The notes beneath the pieces are model-generated. The model was given only the letters and a program-made list of their open reading frames with translations, had not been told where the DNA came from and made no database searches. 12,311 nt of DNA, from assembly GCA_019411365.1 (NCBI GenBank), contig DXQT01000055.1:1-12311 (forward strand). The letters are read 5' to 3'. This document shows, in pieces, positions 1 to 7,629 of this stretch. Every line of letters starts with the position of its first letter. The first letter of the stretch is position 1. The translations under genes and the position numbers were made by a program. This stretch comes from Roseburia sp. (lineage in GTDB: Bacteria; Bacillota_A; Clostridia; Lachnospirales; Lachnospiraceae).

Positions 1-1
1 A

Positions 2-847
2 ATGGGAATTAAGACATATAACCCATATACACCTTCCAGAAGAAATATGACTGGCTCTGATTTCTCCGAGATCACAAAAACAACTCCGGAAAAATCTCTG
101 GTAACTTCTTTAAAGAAGAATGCTGGTCGTAACAATCAGGGTAAAATCACTGTAAGACACCATGGTGGTGGAAACAGAAGAAAATACAGAGTTATCGATT
201 TCAAGAGAAACGGTAAAGACGGAATCCCGGCTAAAGTAGTCGGAATCGAGTACGATCCGAACAGAACAGCTAATATCGCTTTAATCTGCTACGCAGATGG
301 TGAGAAAGCTTATATCCTTGCTCCACAGGGATTAACAGACGGAATGACTGTTATGAGTGGTGCAACAGCAGAAGTTCGTGTTGGTAACTGCTTACCGCTT
401 GAGAATATCCCAGTCGGTACTCAGGTGCACAACGTTGAGTTATATCCGGGCAAGGGCGGACAGTTAGTTCGTTCCGCTGGTATGAGCGCTCAGTTAATGG
501 CAAAAGAAGGAAAATATGCAACACTTCGTCTTCCTTCAGGCGAGATGCGTATGGTACCTTTAAAATGCCGCGCAACCATCGGTGTTATCGGAAACGGTGA
601 CCACAACTTAGTTAACATCGGTAAAGCAGGACGTAAACGTCATATGGGCGTTCGCCCAACAGTCCGCGGTTCTGTTATGAACCCGAATGACCATCCACAC
701 GGAGGTGGTGAAGGACGTGCTCCGATCGGACGTCCAGGCCCATGTACTCCTTGGGGTAAACCTGCTCTTGGTCTTAAGACTAGAAAGAAGAATAAATCTT
801 CTAACAAGCTGATCGTAAGACGTAGAGACGGAAAAGCCTTAAAATAA
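2..847 (+). CDS. rplB: 50S ribosomal protein L2
   Basis: L2 is a primary 23S rRNA-binding protein of the large subunit, needed for subunit association and for the peptidyl-transferase centre. The 281-residue product is full length for the family. It starts [17 protein letters not shown], the expected L2 N-terminus, so the ATG at base 2 is taken as the true start although its ribosome binding site lies outside the window. The N-terminal OB-like RNA-binding part includes the basic stretch around residues 50-62 ([13 protein letters not shown]). The C-terminal hallmark [14 protein letters not shown] is at about residues 226-239. His231 in it corresponds to the conserved His229 of the E. coli protein. 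Upstream S10-operon genes (rpsJ, rplC, rplD, rplW) would be expected just outside the window. Its last codons and stop form one arm of a perfect hairpin, described separately. Confidence 0.98.
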   Translation: MGIKTYNPYTPSRRNMTGSDFSEITKTTPEKSLVTSLKKNAGRNNQGKITVRHHGGGNRRKYRVIDFKRNGKDGIPAKVVGIEYDPNRTANIALICYADGEKAYILAPQGLTDGMTVMSGATAEVRVGNCLPLENIPVGTQVHNVELYPGKGGQLVRSAGMSAQLMAKEGKYATLRLPSGEMRMVPLKCRATIGVIGNGDHNLVNIGKAGRKRHMGVRPTVRGSVMNPNDHPHGGGEGRAPIGRPGPCTPWGKPALGLKTRKKNKSSNKLIVRRRDGKALK

Positions 848-869
848 GCTGGCGCTTATTTTAAGGCTT
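834..869 (+). other. Perfect 16-bp hairpin over the rplB stop codon
   Basis: Bases 834-849 and 854-869 are exact reverse complements, separated by the four-base loop TGGC at 850-853. The rplB stop (TAA, 845-847) is inside the left arm. No run of T follows, so this is not a canonical intrinsic terminator on the plus strand. It could cap or protect the 3' end of an rplB-terminated mRNA, mark a processing site, or modulate read-through into rpsS. The pairing is read directly; the role is inference. Confidence 0.75.
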
Positions 870-1002
870 GGAAGAAGCAAGGACGGTTTCTTCCGGTTCA
901 CAACGGTGATCCGGGGAGAGATAAGAGACGGCTTCTTCCGGTCTTTGAAAAAAATAATAAAAAATTGGAAAACCGGGAGAAGTTTTACTTGCTTCTTCCG
1001 GT
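870..1002 (+). repeat. Three hairpins sharing a GYTTCTTCCGGT arm
   Basis: The 12-mer GYTTCTTCCGGT occurs at 886-897, 931-942 and 991-1002 (the first copy has T at the second base). Each copy can serve as the 3' arm of a local hairpin with a purine-rich 5' arm: 870-878 with 886-894 (9 bp, one G-U); 911-920 with 932-941 (9 of 10 positions, several G-U); 972-982 with 992-1002 (11 bp, one G-U). Copies two and three are each followed about 11 nt later by ATAATAAA-like sequence, suggesting diverged tandem units of about 60 nt. Because all the arms resemble one another, alternative pairings are possible. No coding region is apparent here. The repeat family is not one I recognise. Confidence 0.55.
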
Positions 1003-1017
1003 AATCTCTGATATAAT
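989..1017 (+). promoter_or_regulatory. Sigma-A-type promoter upstream of rpsS
   Basis: TTGCTT (989-994) and a consensus TATAAT (1012-1017) are separated by 17 bases, the optimal spacing for the housekeeping sigma factor. A transcript would begin near 1023-1025, giving a leader of about 65 nt before rpsS. The -35 box overlaps the last copy of the repeated 12-mer, so promoter and repeat are intertwined. It would give extra transcription of rpsS and the genes downstream independently of rplB and the genes upstream. This is a sequence-match prediction. Confidence 0.6.
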
Positions 1018-1028
1018 AAACAAGATGT

Positions 1029-1069
1029 TCGGAGTCCGAGGAAACACACGGCAGTGTGTAAAGGGGACT
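1029..1069 (+). promoter_or_regulatory. Foldable rpsS leader RNA
   Basis: Within the predicted rpsS leader, ACACAC (1044-1049) pairs with GTGTGT (1054-1059) over a GGCA loop. AGTCC (1033-1037) pairs with GGACT (1065-1069), closing an internal loop GAGGAA/AAAGG. A competing small hairpin, TCGG-AGT-CCGA (1029-1039), would use the same AGTCC bases, so two states are possible. The element ends 8 nt before the rpsS ribosome binding site. Many ribosomal-protein leaders bind one of their own products; whether this one does is unknown. Confidence 0.35.
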
Positions 1070-1089
1070 GACAAAATAGGAGGTAAATT

Positions 1090-1371
1090 ATGGCTCGTTC
1101 ATTAAAAAAAGGACCATTCGCTGATGCAAGCCTGCTGAAAAAAGTAGACGCTATGAATGCATCCGGTGACAAATCTGTTATTAAGACATGGTCACGTCGT
1201 TCTACAATCTTCCCTCAGTTCGTTGGTCATACCATCGCTGTTCATGACGGAAGAAAACATGTACCTGTATATGTAACAGAGGATATGGTTGGACATAAAC
1301 TTGGTGAGTTCGTTGCAACAAGAACTTACAGAGGACATGGAAAAGACGAAAAGAAATCAGGCGTTAGATAA
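1090..1371 (+). CDS. rpsS: 30S ribosomal protein S19
   Basis: S19 sits in the head of the small subunit, next to S13, and contacts the A-site region and the intersubunit bridge. The 93-residue product begins [10 protein letters not shown], the standard S19 start. It contains the conserved core [20 protein letters not shown] (about residues 35-54) and ends with the typical basic tail ([15 protein letters not shown]). Length is usual for the family. A strong TAGGAGG site (1078-1084) lies 5-6 nt before the ATG. Unlike most neighbouring pairs it is separated from the preceding gene by 242 nt, which carry their own promoter and structured RNA. It may therefore be transcribed both by read-through from rplB and from the local promoter. 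Confidence 0.98.
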   Translation: MARSLKKGPFADASLLKKVDAMNASGDKSVIKTWSRRSTIFPQFVGHTIAVHDGRKHVPVYVTEDMVGHKLGEFVATRTYRGHGKDEKKSGVR

Positions 1372-1395
1372 GATATTTGAAAGGAGGTTTCATCC

Positions 1396-1782
1396 ATGGC
1401 TAAGGGACATAGAAGTCAGATTAAAAGAGAGAGAAATGAAGTTAAAGATACCAGACCTTCAGCAAAGTTATCTTATGCTAGAGTGTCTGTTCAGAAAGCT
1501 TGCTTTGTATTAGATGCTATCCGTGGAAAGGATGTTCAGACAGCACTTGCTATCGTAACATATAATCCAAGATATGCTTCAAGCTTAGTAAAGAAATTAT
1601 TAGAGTCAGCAATCGCAAACGCTGAGAACAACAATGGAATGAAAGCAGAAAACCTTTATGTTGCAGAGTGCTACGCAAATAAAGGACCGACAATGAAGAG
1701 AATCAGACCGAGAGCACAGGGTAGAGCTTACAGAATCGAGAAGAGAATGAGCCACATCACAATCGTGCTTGACGAGAAATAA
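1396..1782 (+). CDS. rplV: 50S ribosomal protein L22
   Basis: L22 binds 23S rRNA in all domains and its extended loop lines the nascent-peptide exit tunnel. The 128-residue product begins [14 protein letters not shown]. It carries the family core [26 protein letters not shown] (residues about 26-51) and the C-terminal tunnel hairpin [29 protein letters not shown] (about residues 97-125). It is slightly longer than the commonest forms because of its basic N-terminus. The start is fixed by AAGGAGG at 1381-1387, 8 nt ahead of the ATG. It lies 24 nt after rpsS and 11 nt before rpsC in the usual S10 order. Confidence 0.98.
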   Translation: MAKGHRSQIKRERNEVKDTRPSAKLSYARVSVQKACFVLDAIRGKDVQTALAIVTYNPRYASSLVKKLLESAIANAENNNGMKAENLYVAECYANKGPTMKRIRPRAQGRAYRIEKRMSHITIVLDEK

Positions 1783-1793
1783 GGAGGTCAAAT

Positions 1794-2450
1794 ATGGGAC
1801 AGAAAGTTAATCCACATGGCTTAAGAGTCGGCGTTATCAAAGACTGGGACTCTAAATGGTATGCGGAAGCAGATTTTGCAGATTTCTTAGTAGAAGATTA
1901 CAATATCAGAACATATCTGAAAAAGAAATTATATGCAGCAGGTGTTTCTAAGATCGAGATCGAGAGAGCATCTGACCGTGTGAAAGTTATCATCTACACA
2001 GCTAAACCGGGTGTAGTAATCGGAAAAGGCGGAGCTGAGATCGAGAAGATCAAAGGCGAAGTTCAGAAATTCACAGATAAGAAATTAGTTGTTGATATCA
2101 AAGAAGTTAAAAGACCGGATCGTGATGCTCAGTTAGTAGCTGAGAACATTGCATTACAGTTAGAGAACCGTGTTTCTTTCCGTAGAGCAATGAAATCCTG
2201 CATGGGAAGAACCATGAAATCAGGAGCAAAGGGAATCAAAACATCCTGTTCCGGACGTCTTGGCGGTGCTGATATGGCTCGTACAGAGTTCTATTCAGAG
2301 GGAACTATTCCGCTTCAGACATTAAGAGCTGATATTGATTATGGATTCGCTGAGGCAGATACAACCTACGGTAAAGTTGGTGTTAAGGTTTGGATCTACA
2401 AAGGCGAGGTACTTCCGACAAGAGCTAATAAGGAAGGAGGAGTACAGTAA
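1794..2450 (+). CDS. rpsC: 30S ribosomal protein S3
   Basis: S3 is on the solvent side of the 30S head, where with S4 and S5 it lines the mRNA entry tunnel. The 218-residue product has the expected two-part layout. The N-terminal type II KH domain has its GKGG loop at residues 77-80 in [14 protein letters not shown]. The C-terminal domain contains [18 protein letters not shown] and the final [27 protein letters not shown]. The start [13 protein letters not shown] is canonical, preceded by AAGGAGGT. Its TAA stop overlaps the rplP ATG by one base (TAATG at 2448-2452), a translational-coupling arrangement. Confidence 0.98.
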   Translation: MGQKVNPHGLRVGVIKDWDSKWYAEADFADFLVEDYNIRTYLKKKLYAAGVSKIEIERASDRVKVIIYTAKPGVVIGKGGAEIEKIKGEVQKFTDKKLVVDIKEVKRPDRDAQLVAENIALQLENRVSFRRAMKSCMGRTMKSGAKGIKTSCSGRLGGADMARTEFYSEGTIPLQTLRADIDYGFAEADTTYGKVGVKVWIYKGEVLPTRANKEGGVQ

Positions 2451-2887
2451 TGTTAATGCCAAAAAGAGTAAAACATCGTAAACAGTTCCGTGGTTCTATG
2501 AGCGGAAAGGCTACAAGAGGTAATACGATCACTTATGGTGAGTATGGTATTATTTCAACTGAGCCATGCTGGATCAAAGCAAACCAGATCGAGGCAGCCC
2601 GTGTTGCGATGACAAGATATATCAAACGTGGTGGTAAAGTTTGGATCAAAATTTTCCCAGAGAAACCAATTACTCATAAACCTATGGGTGTTCGTATGGG
2701 TAAAGGAAAGGGTGCTCCAGAGTACTGGGTAGCCGTTGTGAAACCAGGTCGTGTATTATTTGAAATCTCCGGTGTTCCGGAAGACGTTGCGAAAGAAGCG
2801 TTACGTCTTGCTACACACAAATTACCTTGCAAATGTAAAGTAGTTTCACGTGCAGATTTAGAAGGCGGTGTATCAAATGAAAACTAG
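2450..2887 (+). CDS. rplP: 50S ribosomal protein L16
   Basis: L16 is a late-assembling large-subunit protein near the A-site tRNA elbow and the peptidyl-transferase centre. The 145-residue product starts [15 protein letters not shown]. The leading MLMPKRV is the family N-terminus in many bacteria, so the first ATG is preferred over the internal one two codons later. The signature stretch around residues 78-104 ([21 protein letters not shown], then KPGRVLFE) is intact. The ribosome binding site GGAGGAG lies inside the end of rpsC. The gene overlaps rpsC by one base and rpmC by 11 bases, so the three are probably translationally coupled. Confidence 0.97.
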   Translation: MLMPKRVKHRKQFRGSMSGKATRGNTITYGEYGIISTEPCWIKANQIEAARVAMTRYIKRGGKVWIKIFPEKPITHKPMGVRMGKGKGAPEYWVAVVKPGRVLFEISGVPEDVAKEALRLATHKLPCKCKVVSRADLEGGVSNEN

Positions 2888-3086
2888 TAAATATTTAGAA
2901 GAATTAAAAGGCCAGTCTGTAACAGACTTAAATGCGCAGTTAGTAGAAGCTAAAAAAGAACTTTTCAATTTGAGATTCCAGAACGCAACGAATCAGCTGG
3001 ACAACACAAGCAGAATCAAAGAAGTAAGAAAGAATATTGCAAGAATTCAGACAATCATTACTGAGAAAGAAAAAGTTGCGCAGTAG
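2877..3086 (+). CDS. rpmC: 50S ribosomal protein L29
   Basis: L29 is a small helical-hairpin protein near the tunnel exit beside L23, part of the docking area for SRP and trigger factor. The start at 2877 gives 69 residues beginning [15 protein letters not shown], matching the family pattern of a short basic start followed by two helices. The usual signature region, [29 protein letters not shown], is at about residues 32-60. An ATG three codons earlier (2868) is possible but gives an untypical N-terminus. The gene starts inside the last codons of rplP (11-nt overlap). Its ribosome binding site (AAGGCGG) is weaker than its neighbours', which suits coupling to rplP translation. Confidence 0.94.
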   Translation: MKTSKYLEELKGQSVTDLNAQLVEAKKELFNLRFQNATNQLDNTSRIKEVRKNIARIQTIITEKEKVAQ

Positions 3087-3112
3087 GATTCCAGAAAGGA
3101 GATTAATCGGTC

Positions 3113-3370
3113 GTGGAAGAAAGAAATCTTAGAAAAACACGTGTTGGTATTGTTGTAAGCGACAAGATGGATAAAACAATCACTGTTGCAATCCAGGATA
3201 ACGTAAGACATCCTCTTTACAACAAGATCGTTAAGAAAACATACAAATTAAAAGCTCATGACGAGAATAACGAATGTAAGATCGGTGATAAAGTAAAAGT
3301 TATGGAGACAAGACCATTATCGAAAGATAAGAGATGGAGACTTGTAGAAATCATGGAAAGAGCAAAATAA
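3113..3370 (+). CDS. rpsQ: 30S ribosomal protein S17
   Basis: S17 is an OB-fold primary 16S rRNA-binding protein at the base of the small-subunit body. The 85-residue product has the family landmarks [18 protein letters not shown] (about residues 10-27), the HPLYNK motif and the C-terminal [13 protein letters not shown]. The start codon is GTG: AAAGGAG (3095-3101) stands 11 nt ahead, and no ATG fits the expected N-terminus. It follows rpmC by 26 nt with no sign of a terminator or promoter, so the S10 and spc groups look co-transcribed here. Confidence 0.97.
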   Translation: MEERNLRKTRVGIVVSDKMDKTITVAIQDNVRHPLYNKIVKKTYKLKAHDENNECKIGDKVKVMETRPLSKDKRWRLVEIMERAK

Positions 3371-3388
3371 TTAAAGGAGGCTACAAGC

Positions 3389-3757
3389 ATGGTACAACAG
3401 GAAAGTAGACTTAAGGTAGCCGATAACACAGGAGCAAGAGAGTTACTCGTTATTCGTGTTATGGGTGGATCTACTAGAAGATATGCGAATATTGGTGATG
3501 TAGTAGTTGCTACGGTCAAAGAGGCAACACCAGGCGGTGTTGTTAAAAAAGGTGATGTCGTAAAAGCTGTAGTTGTTCGTTCAGTAAAAGGCGCACGTCG
3601 TAAAGACGGTTCTTATATCAAATTTGATGAAAACGCAGCAGTTATTATTAAAGATGACAAAACTCCAAGAGGAACACGTATTTTTGGACCAGTAGCAAGA
3701 GAGCTTCGTGAGAAACAGTTCATGAAAATTGTTTCCTTAGCTCCGGAAGTATTGTAG
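3389..3757 (+). CDS. rplN: 50S ribosomal protein L14
   Basis: L14 is a beta-barrel protein at the subunit interface that forms bridges to 16S rRNA and is the docking site of the silencing factor RsfS. The 122-residue product is exactly the usual length. It begins [24 protein letters not shown] and has the later signature [43 protein letters not shown] precedes the ATG at normal distance. The rplX ribosome binding site overlaps its stop codon, with a 12-nt gap between the genes. Confidence 0.98.
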   Translation: MVQQESRLKVADNTGARELLVIRVMGGSTRRYANIGDVVVATVKEATPGGVVKKGDVVKAVVVRSVKGARRKDGSYIKFDENAAVIIKDDKTPRGTRIFGPVARELREKQFMKIVSLAPEVL

Positions 3758-3769
3758 GAGGACCAGGAT

Positions 3770-4081
3770 ATGGCAACCATGAAAATTAAAAAAGGCGATA
3801 TGGTCAAAGTGATCGCTGGTAAAGATAAAGACAAAGAAGGCAAAGTTATTGCTGTAAATACAAAGAACAATACCGTTCTGGTAGAGGGTATCAACATGGT
3901 GACAAAACATGCAAAACCAAGCATGGCTAATCAGCAGGGTGGTATCATCCATCAGGAGGGACCTGTTGACATTTCAAACGTTATGTATCTTCACAAAGGA
4001 ACAGCTACCCGCGTAGGTTTCAAGATGGATGGAGATAAAAAAGTACGTTTCGCAAAGAAAACAGGCGAAGTGATCGATTAA
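3770..4081 (+). CDS. rplX: 50S ribosomal protein L24
   Basis: L24 starts large-subunit assembly by binding the 5' end of 23S rRNA. The 103-residue product contains the KOW motif near its N-terminus ([22 protein letters not shown], about residues 8-29) and the family segments [15 protein letters not shown] and [17 protein letters not shown]. The ATG at 3770 is preferred because AGGAGG lies 9 nt upstream. An ATG three codons later would also fit the protein family but sits farther from that site. It is 22 nt upstream of rplE. Confidence 0.97.
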   Translation: MATMKIKKGDMVKVIAGKDKDKEGKVIAVNTKNNTVLVEGINMVTKHAKPSMANQQGGIIHQEGPVDISNVMYLHKGTATRVGFKMDGDKKVRFAKKTGEVID

Positions 4082-4103
4082 TTGAAGAGAGGAGGCAAAA
4101 CAG

Positions 4104-4643
4104 TTGAGCAGACTTAAAGAACAGTACCAGAATGAGATCGTAGATGCTATGATCAAAAAATTTGGATATAAAAATATCATGGAAGTGCCGAAGCTCGATA
4201 AGATCGTTGTAAACATGGGCGTTGGCGAAGCAAAAGAGAACGCAAAATTATTAGAAGCTGCAATCAAAGATATGGAGACAATCACAGGTCAGAAAGCAGT
4301 TCCTACAAAAGCTAAAAACGCGATTGCAAACTTCAAGATCAGAGAAGGAATGGCAATCGGTTGTAAGACAACACTGCGTGGCGAGAAGATGTACGAGTTT
4401 ATGGATCGTTTAATCAACCTTGCATTACCGCGTGTACGTGACTTCAGAGGTGTTAACCCGAATGCATTTGACGGCCGTGGAAACTATGCCCTTGGTATCA
4501 AAGAGCAGTTAATCTTCCCGGAGATCGAGTATGATAAAGTTGATAAAGTTCGTGGTATGGATATCATTTTCGTTACCACAGCAAAAACAGACGAAGAAGC
4601 TCGTGAGTTATTGACATTGTTCAATATGCCGTTCGCCAAATAA
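4104..4643 (+). CDS. rplE: 50S ribosomal protein L5
   Basis: L5 binds 5S rRNA and contacts the P-site tRNA and S13 across an intersubunit bridge. The 179-residue product is the usual length. It starts [16 protein letters not shown] and carries the RNA-binding motif [13 protein letters not shown] (about residues 31-43), the segment [24 protein letters not shown] and the C-terminal [17 protein letters not shown]. Translation most likely begins at TTG: GAGAGGAGG ends 8 nt ahead of it, and no ATG is suitably placed. A TTG start in an essential, highly expressed gene is notable but not rare in ribosomal operons. Confidence 0.97.
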   Translation: MSRLKEQYQNEIVDAMIKKFGYKNIMEVPKLDKIVVNMGVGEAKENAKLLEAAIKDMETITGQKAVPTKAKNAIANFKIREGMAIGCKTTLRGEKMYEFMDRLINLALPRVRDFRGVNPNAFDGRGNYALGIKEQLIFPEIEYDKVDKVRGMDIIFVTTAKTDEEARELLTLFNMPFAK

Positions 4644-4658
4644 TAGGAGGGAATTTTA

Positions 4659-4844
4659 ATGGCTAAAACATCTATGAAAGTAAAACAGCAGCGTAAACCA
4701 AAGTTCTCTACCAGAGCTTACACACGTTGCAAAATTTGTGGACGTCCACATTCTGTTTTAAGAAAATACGGAATCTGCAGAGTATGTTTCCGTGAATTAG
4801 CATACAAAGGCCAGATACCAGGCGTTAAGAAAGCAAGCTGGTAA
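4659..4844 (+). CDS. rpsZ: 30S ribosomal protein S14, zinc-binding type
   Basis: This is the short, zinc-containing S14 found in many Gram-positive bacteria, placed in the 30S head. The 61-residue product carries four cysteines in two CxxC pairs (Cys24/Cys27 and Cys40/Cys43), followed by the invariant [18 protein letters not shown] ending. It is therefore the C+ (type Z) form rather than the roughly 90-100-residue zinc-free form, which many relatives keep as a second gene used in zinc limitation. No second copy is in the window. It is 15 nt downstream of rplE with a TAGGAGGG site just before it. The symbol rpsN is also used. Confidence 0.97.
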   Translation: MAKTSMKVKQQRKPKFSTRAYTRCKICGRPHSVLRKYGICRVCFRELAYKGQIPGVKKASW

Positions 4845-4904
4845 TCAGACGGCTGTGTCCGCTATGTGCGGCGCAGTAACTTAATAAAGGAGGAAATATA
4901 CATC

Positions 4905-5306
4905 ATGACAACAAGTGATCCAATCGCAGATATGCTTACAAGAATCCGTAATGCAAATACTGCTAAACATGATACAGTTGATGTTCCGGCATCTAAAATG
5001 AAAATCGCAATCGCAGATATTCTTGTAGATGAAGGATATATCGCAAAATATGATATCGTTGAAGATGGTAACTTCAAAACAATCCGCATCACATTAAAAT
5101 ATGGTGCAGATAAGAATGAGAAGATCATCACAGGACTTAAGAGAATCTCAAAACCGGGTCTTCGTGTATACGCAGGCAAGGATGAGCTTCCAAGAGTACT
5201 TGGCGGTTTAGGAATCGCAATCCTTTCTACCAACCAGGGTATCGTAACCGATAAAGAGGCTAGAAAGCTTCAGGTTGGCGGCGAAGTATTAGCATTCGTA
5301 TGGTAA
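4905..5306 (+). CDS. rpsH: 30S ribosomal protein S8
   Basis: S8 is a primary 16S rRNA-binding protein of the platform. In E. coli it represses the spc operon by binding mRNA at the start of rplE. The start at 4905 gives 133 residues beginning [18 protein letters not shown], the canonical S8 N-terminus. AAAGGAGG stands about 10 nt upstream. A longer in-frame GTG start at 4866 would add 13 residues not found in the family. The C-terminal signature is [23 protein letters not shown] plus [10 protein letters not shown] 60-nt spacer separates it from rpsZ, with a small CCGC/GCGG hairpin (about 4868-4880 region). Its stop codon touches another hairpin. Confidence 0.97.
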   Translation: MTTSDPIADMLTRIRNANTAKHDTVDVPASKMKIAIADILVDEGYIAKYDIVEDGNFKTIRITLKYGADKNEKIITGLKRISKPGLRVYAGKDELPRVLGGLGIAILSTNQGIVTDKEARKLQVGGEVLAFVW

Positions 5307-5335
5307 ATTTTGCCCGCCATTCGACGGACAAAATT
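5306..5335 (+). other. Hairpin beginning at the rpsH stop codon
   Basis: Bases 5306-5316 pair with 5325-5335 at ten of eleven positions, with one C-A mismatch (5313/5328) and an eight-base loop. The outermost pair uses the last base of the rpsH stop codon (5304-5306). An A-rich stretch follows rather than a T-run, so it does not look like an ordinary terminator. It resembles, in position, the hairpin at the end of rplB. Confidence 0.6.
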
Positions 5336-5497
5336 AAAAGAATCTTCGGTTTTTTCGGATGTATTTAAGCTTCCGATTCTTCCGGGTTATCGCAACCGGG
5401 GAGAGAAGGTTCTTAAAGAATCAGGTAACTACGGCGCAAGCCGCAATTATACATTCACGATCGCAGGTCATAAGATCTATGGTCGAAAAAAATTTTA
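5336..5497 (+). promoter_or_regulatory. Structured spacer between rpsH and rplF
   Basis: These bases hold no convincing gene. GATTCTT (5375-5381) can pair with AAGAATC either upstream (5338-5344) or downstream (5416-5422), two mutually exclusive states. Between 5375 and 5422 a smaller stem, CCGG(G)TT with AACCGG, is nested. CGGC-GCAA-GCCG (5432-5443) is a short hairpin capped by a GNRA tetraloop. An open frame spanning 5310-5498 lacks a ribosome binding site and uses codons unlike its neighbours. The whole looks more like structured RNA, perhaps controlling rplF and later genes. No strong promoter was found. Confidence 0.4.
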
Positions 5498-5509
5498 GGA
5501 GGTACGGGC

Positions 5510-6049
5510 ATGTCACGTATAGGAAGAATGCCAATCGCAGTTCCGGCTGGTGTTACAGTGGATATTGCAGAAAATAATCATGTGACTGTAAAAGGTCCTA
5601 AGGGAACTCTGGAAAGAACCCTTCCATCTGAGATGGACATCAAATTAGAGGGTGACGAGATCATCGTTACAAGACCTAACGATTTGAAAAAAATGAAATC
5701 CTTACACGGATTAACAAGAACACTGATCAACAACATGGTTGTTGGTGTTACCAATGGATATACCAAGGAACTCGAGGTTAACGGTGTTGGTTATAGAGCT
5801 TCTAAAGCTGGTAAAGTGCTCACACTGAACTTAGGATATTCTCATCCGGTTGAGATGGAAGATCCGGAAGGACTTGAGTCCAAAGTTGATGGAAATAAAA
5901 TCATTGTATCTGGTATCGATAAAGAAAAAGTTGGCCAATACGCAGCTGAAATCAGAGATAAGAGAAGACCTGAACCTTACAAAGGAAAAGGTATCAAATA
6001 TGCTGATGAAGTTATTAGACGTAAAGTTGGTAAGACTGGTAAGAAATAA
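5510..6049 (+). CDS. rplF: 50S ribosomal protein L6
   Basis: L6 lies at the base of the L7/L12 stalk near the sarcin-ricin loop and is needed for elongation-factor binding. The 179-residue product has the usual two tandem similar domains. It starts [15 protein letters not shown] and carries the C-terminal signature [26 protein letters not shown] (about residues 154-179), whose GKGI-Y core binds rRNA. An AGGAGG site at about 5498-5503 is 7 nt before the ATG. The gene follows an unusually long spacer after rpsH, then resumes tight packing with rplR 18 nt downstream. Confidence 0.98.
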   Translation: MSRIGRMPIAVPAGVTVDIAENNHVTVKGPKGTLERTLPSEMDIKLEGDEIIVTRPNDLKKMKSLHGLTRTLINNMVVGVTNGYTKELEVNGVGYRASKAGKVLTLNLGYSHPVEMEDPEGLESKVDGNKIIVSGIDKEKVGQYAAEIRDKRRPEPYKGKGIKYADEVIRRKVGKTGKK

Positions 6050-6067
6050 TTAAAGGAGTGACGAAAA

Positions 6068-6436
6068 ATGGTTAGTAAGAAATCAAGAACAGCAGTTCGC
6101 GAAAACAAACATAGAAGAATGCGTCATCATCTTGCAGGTACAGCGATGAGACCACGTCTGGCTGTTTTCAGAAGTAATAATCATATGTACGCTCAGATTA
6201 TTGACGATACAGTTGGAAATACACTTGTTTCTGCATCTACACTTGATAAGGATGTAAAAGCAGAGTTAGAGAAGACCAATAACGTCGAAGCAGCAGCTAA
6301 GCTTGGTACTGTTATTGCAAAGAAAGCTTTAGACAAGGGTATTTCAACGGTTGTCTTTGATAGAGGCGGCTTTATATATGCAGGTAAGGTAAAGGCATTA
6401 GCCGAAGCAGCAAGAGAAGCTGGTTTAGACTTTTAA
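6068..6436 (+). CDS. rplR: 50S ribosomal protein L18
   Basis: L18 joins 5S rRNA to the large subunit together with L5. The 122-residue product is the normal length. It has a basic N-terminus ([23 protein letters not shown]), a conserved [20 protein letters not shown] strand region, and the C-terminal signature [35 protein letters not shown] precedes the ATG. Spacing of 18 nt on both sides is typical of the spc operon. Confidence 0.98.
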   Translation: MVSKKSRTAVRENKHRRMRHHLAGTAMRPRLAVFRSNNHMYAQIIDDTVGNTLVSASTLDKDVKAELEKTNNVEAAAKLGTVIAKKALDKGISTVVFDRGGFIYAGKVKALAEAAREAGLDF

Positions 6437-6454
6437 TAGGAGGAAACGCAAAAC

Positions 6455-6964
6455 ATGAAACGTGAAATCATTGATGCTAGTCAATTAGAATTAAACGAAA
6501 AAGTGGTATCAATTAAACGTGTAACAAAAGTTGTTAAAGGTGGACGTAACTTCCGTTTTACAGCTTTAGTTGTTGTCGGCGACGGCAATGGCCATGTTGG
6601 TGCTGGCTTAGGAAAAGCATCCGAGATTCCGGAAGCAATCCGCAAAGGAAAAGAAGATGCTATGAAGAAACTCATCACTGTAAAATTAGATGAGGTTGGC
6701 AGTGTTACACATGATGTTACCGGAAAACATACAGGTGCATCTGTATTATTAAAGAAATCTCCAGAAGGTACTGGTATCATCGCCGGTGGTCCTGCTCGTA
6801 ACGTATGTGAGCTGGCTGGTATTAAAAATATCCGTACAAAATCTCTGGGATCTAACAACAAGCAGAACGTTGTTCTTGCAACAATCAATGCTTTAAGTCA
6901 GTTAAAATCCCCGGAAGAAGTTGCAAAACTTCGTGGAAAATCAGTTGAAGAGATTGTAGGTTAA
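6455..6964 (+). CDS. rpsE: 30S ribosomal protein S5
   Basis: S5 helps form the mRNA entry tunnel with S3 and S4 and affects decoding accuracy. The 169-residue product has the N-terminal double-stranded-RNA-binding-like domain with the motif [24 protein letters not shown] (about residues 27-50) and the C-terminal domain with [19 protein letters not shown]. The ATG is preceded by TAGGAGG. Alternatives to this start would remove conserved N-terminal residues. The gene lies 18 nt after rplR and 14 nt before rpmD. Confidence 0.98.
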   Translation: MKREIIDASQLELNEKVVSIKRVTKVVKGGRNFRFTALVVVGDGNGHVGAGLGKASEIPEAIRKGKEDAMKKLITVKLDEVGSVTHDVTGKHTGASVLLKKSPEGTGIIAGGPARNVCELAGIKNIRTKSLGSNNKQNVVLATINALSQLKSPEEVAKLRGKSVEEIVG

Positions 6965-6978
6965 GGAGGAGTTTTAAG

Positions 6979-7164
6979 ATGGCAGATAAGAAATTAAAAG
7001 TAACACTTGTAAAATCTACAATCGGTGCTGTTCCAAAGAACAAAAAAACAATCGAAGCACTTGGACTGAATAAGTTATATAAAACTGTTGAGCTGCCGGA
7101 TAATGCAGCAACAGCAGGTGCACTTCGTAAAGTAGCACCTTATGTAAAGGTAGAAGAGATCTAA
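6979..7164 (+). CDS. rpmD: 50S ribosomal protein L30
   Basis: L30 is a small two-helix, three-strand protein of the large subunit, absent from some bacterial groups. The 61-residue product matches the family: LKVTLVKSTIGAVPKNKKTI at the N-terminus, then EALGLNKLYKTVELPDNAATAGALRKVAPYVKVEE. An AAGGAGGAG site overlaps the rpsE stop region, giving normal spacing to the ATG. The position between rpsE and rplO is the conserved spc order. Confidence 0.97.
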   Translation: MADKKLKVTLVKSTIGAVPKNKKTIEALGLNKLYKTVELPDNAATAGALRKVAPYVKVEEI

Positions 7165-7188
7165 TAATAAGATAAGGAGGTGTCAGTA

Positions 7189-7629
7189 ATGGACTTATCC
7201 AATTTACAGGCAGCAGCAGGTTCTGCACATAGCGATAATTTCAGAAGAGGACGTGGACACGGTTCAGGAAACGGTAAGACTGCTGGTAAGGGACACAAGG
7301 GACAGAAAGCTCGTTCCGGAGCTCCGAGACCAGGTTTTGAAGGTGGTCAGATGCCGTTATACAGAAGATTGCCAAAGAGAGGTTTCAAATGCAGAAACTC
7401 TAAGACAATCATCGGAATCAACCTTTCTGCTCTTGAGGCATTTGAGAACGATTCCGTTGTTTCAGTAGAAACATTAATCGAGGCTGGTATCGTTAAGAAT
7501 CCTAGAGATGGAGTTAAGATTCTGGGTAATGGCGAACTTACTAAGAAACTCACCGTTCAGGCAAATGCATTCAGCGCAGCTGCAAAAGAAAAAATTGAGG
7601 CTCTTGGTGGAAAAGCAGAGGTGATCTAA
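7189..7629 (+). CDS. rplO: 50S ribosomal protein L15
   Basis: L15 is a late-assembly large-subunit protein that contacts many 23S rRNA domains through an extended glycine- and arginine-rich N-terminus. The ATG at 7189 gives 146 residues beginning [35 protein letters not shown]. The [25 protein letters not shown] stretch is the family signature. The strong site AAGGAGGTG (7174-7182) is 8 nt upstream. An in-frame GTG at 7180 falls inside that site and is rejected. Its TAA overlaps the secY ATG by one base, suggesting coupled translation of secY. Confidence 0.97.
   Translation: MDLSNLQAAAGSAHSDNFRRGRGHGSGNGKTAGKGHKGQKARSGAPRPGFEGGQMPLYRRLPKRGFKCRNSKTIIGINLSALEAFENDSVVSVETLIEAGIVKNPRDGVKILGNGELTKKLTVQANAFSAAAKEKIEALGGKAEVI

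Noticed and set aside
861..1172. A 103-codon minus-strand frame across the rplB-rpsS gap and into rpsS
   Set aside because: It runs antisense into a certain gene, has no evident start signal, and its content reflects the repeated hairpin sequences.
4104..4200. An S8 binding site in the start of rplE, as in the E. coli spc operon
   Set aside because: I could not identify the characteristic S8-binding stem with its unpaired core there by eye, so no claim is made.
5310..5498. A 62-codon plus-strand frame filling the rpsH-rplF gap
   Set aside because: It starts at TTG inside the rpsH stop hairpin with no ribosome binding site, resembles no family I know, uses codons unlike its neighbours, and the region is better explained by RNA structure.
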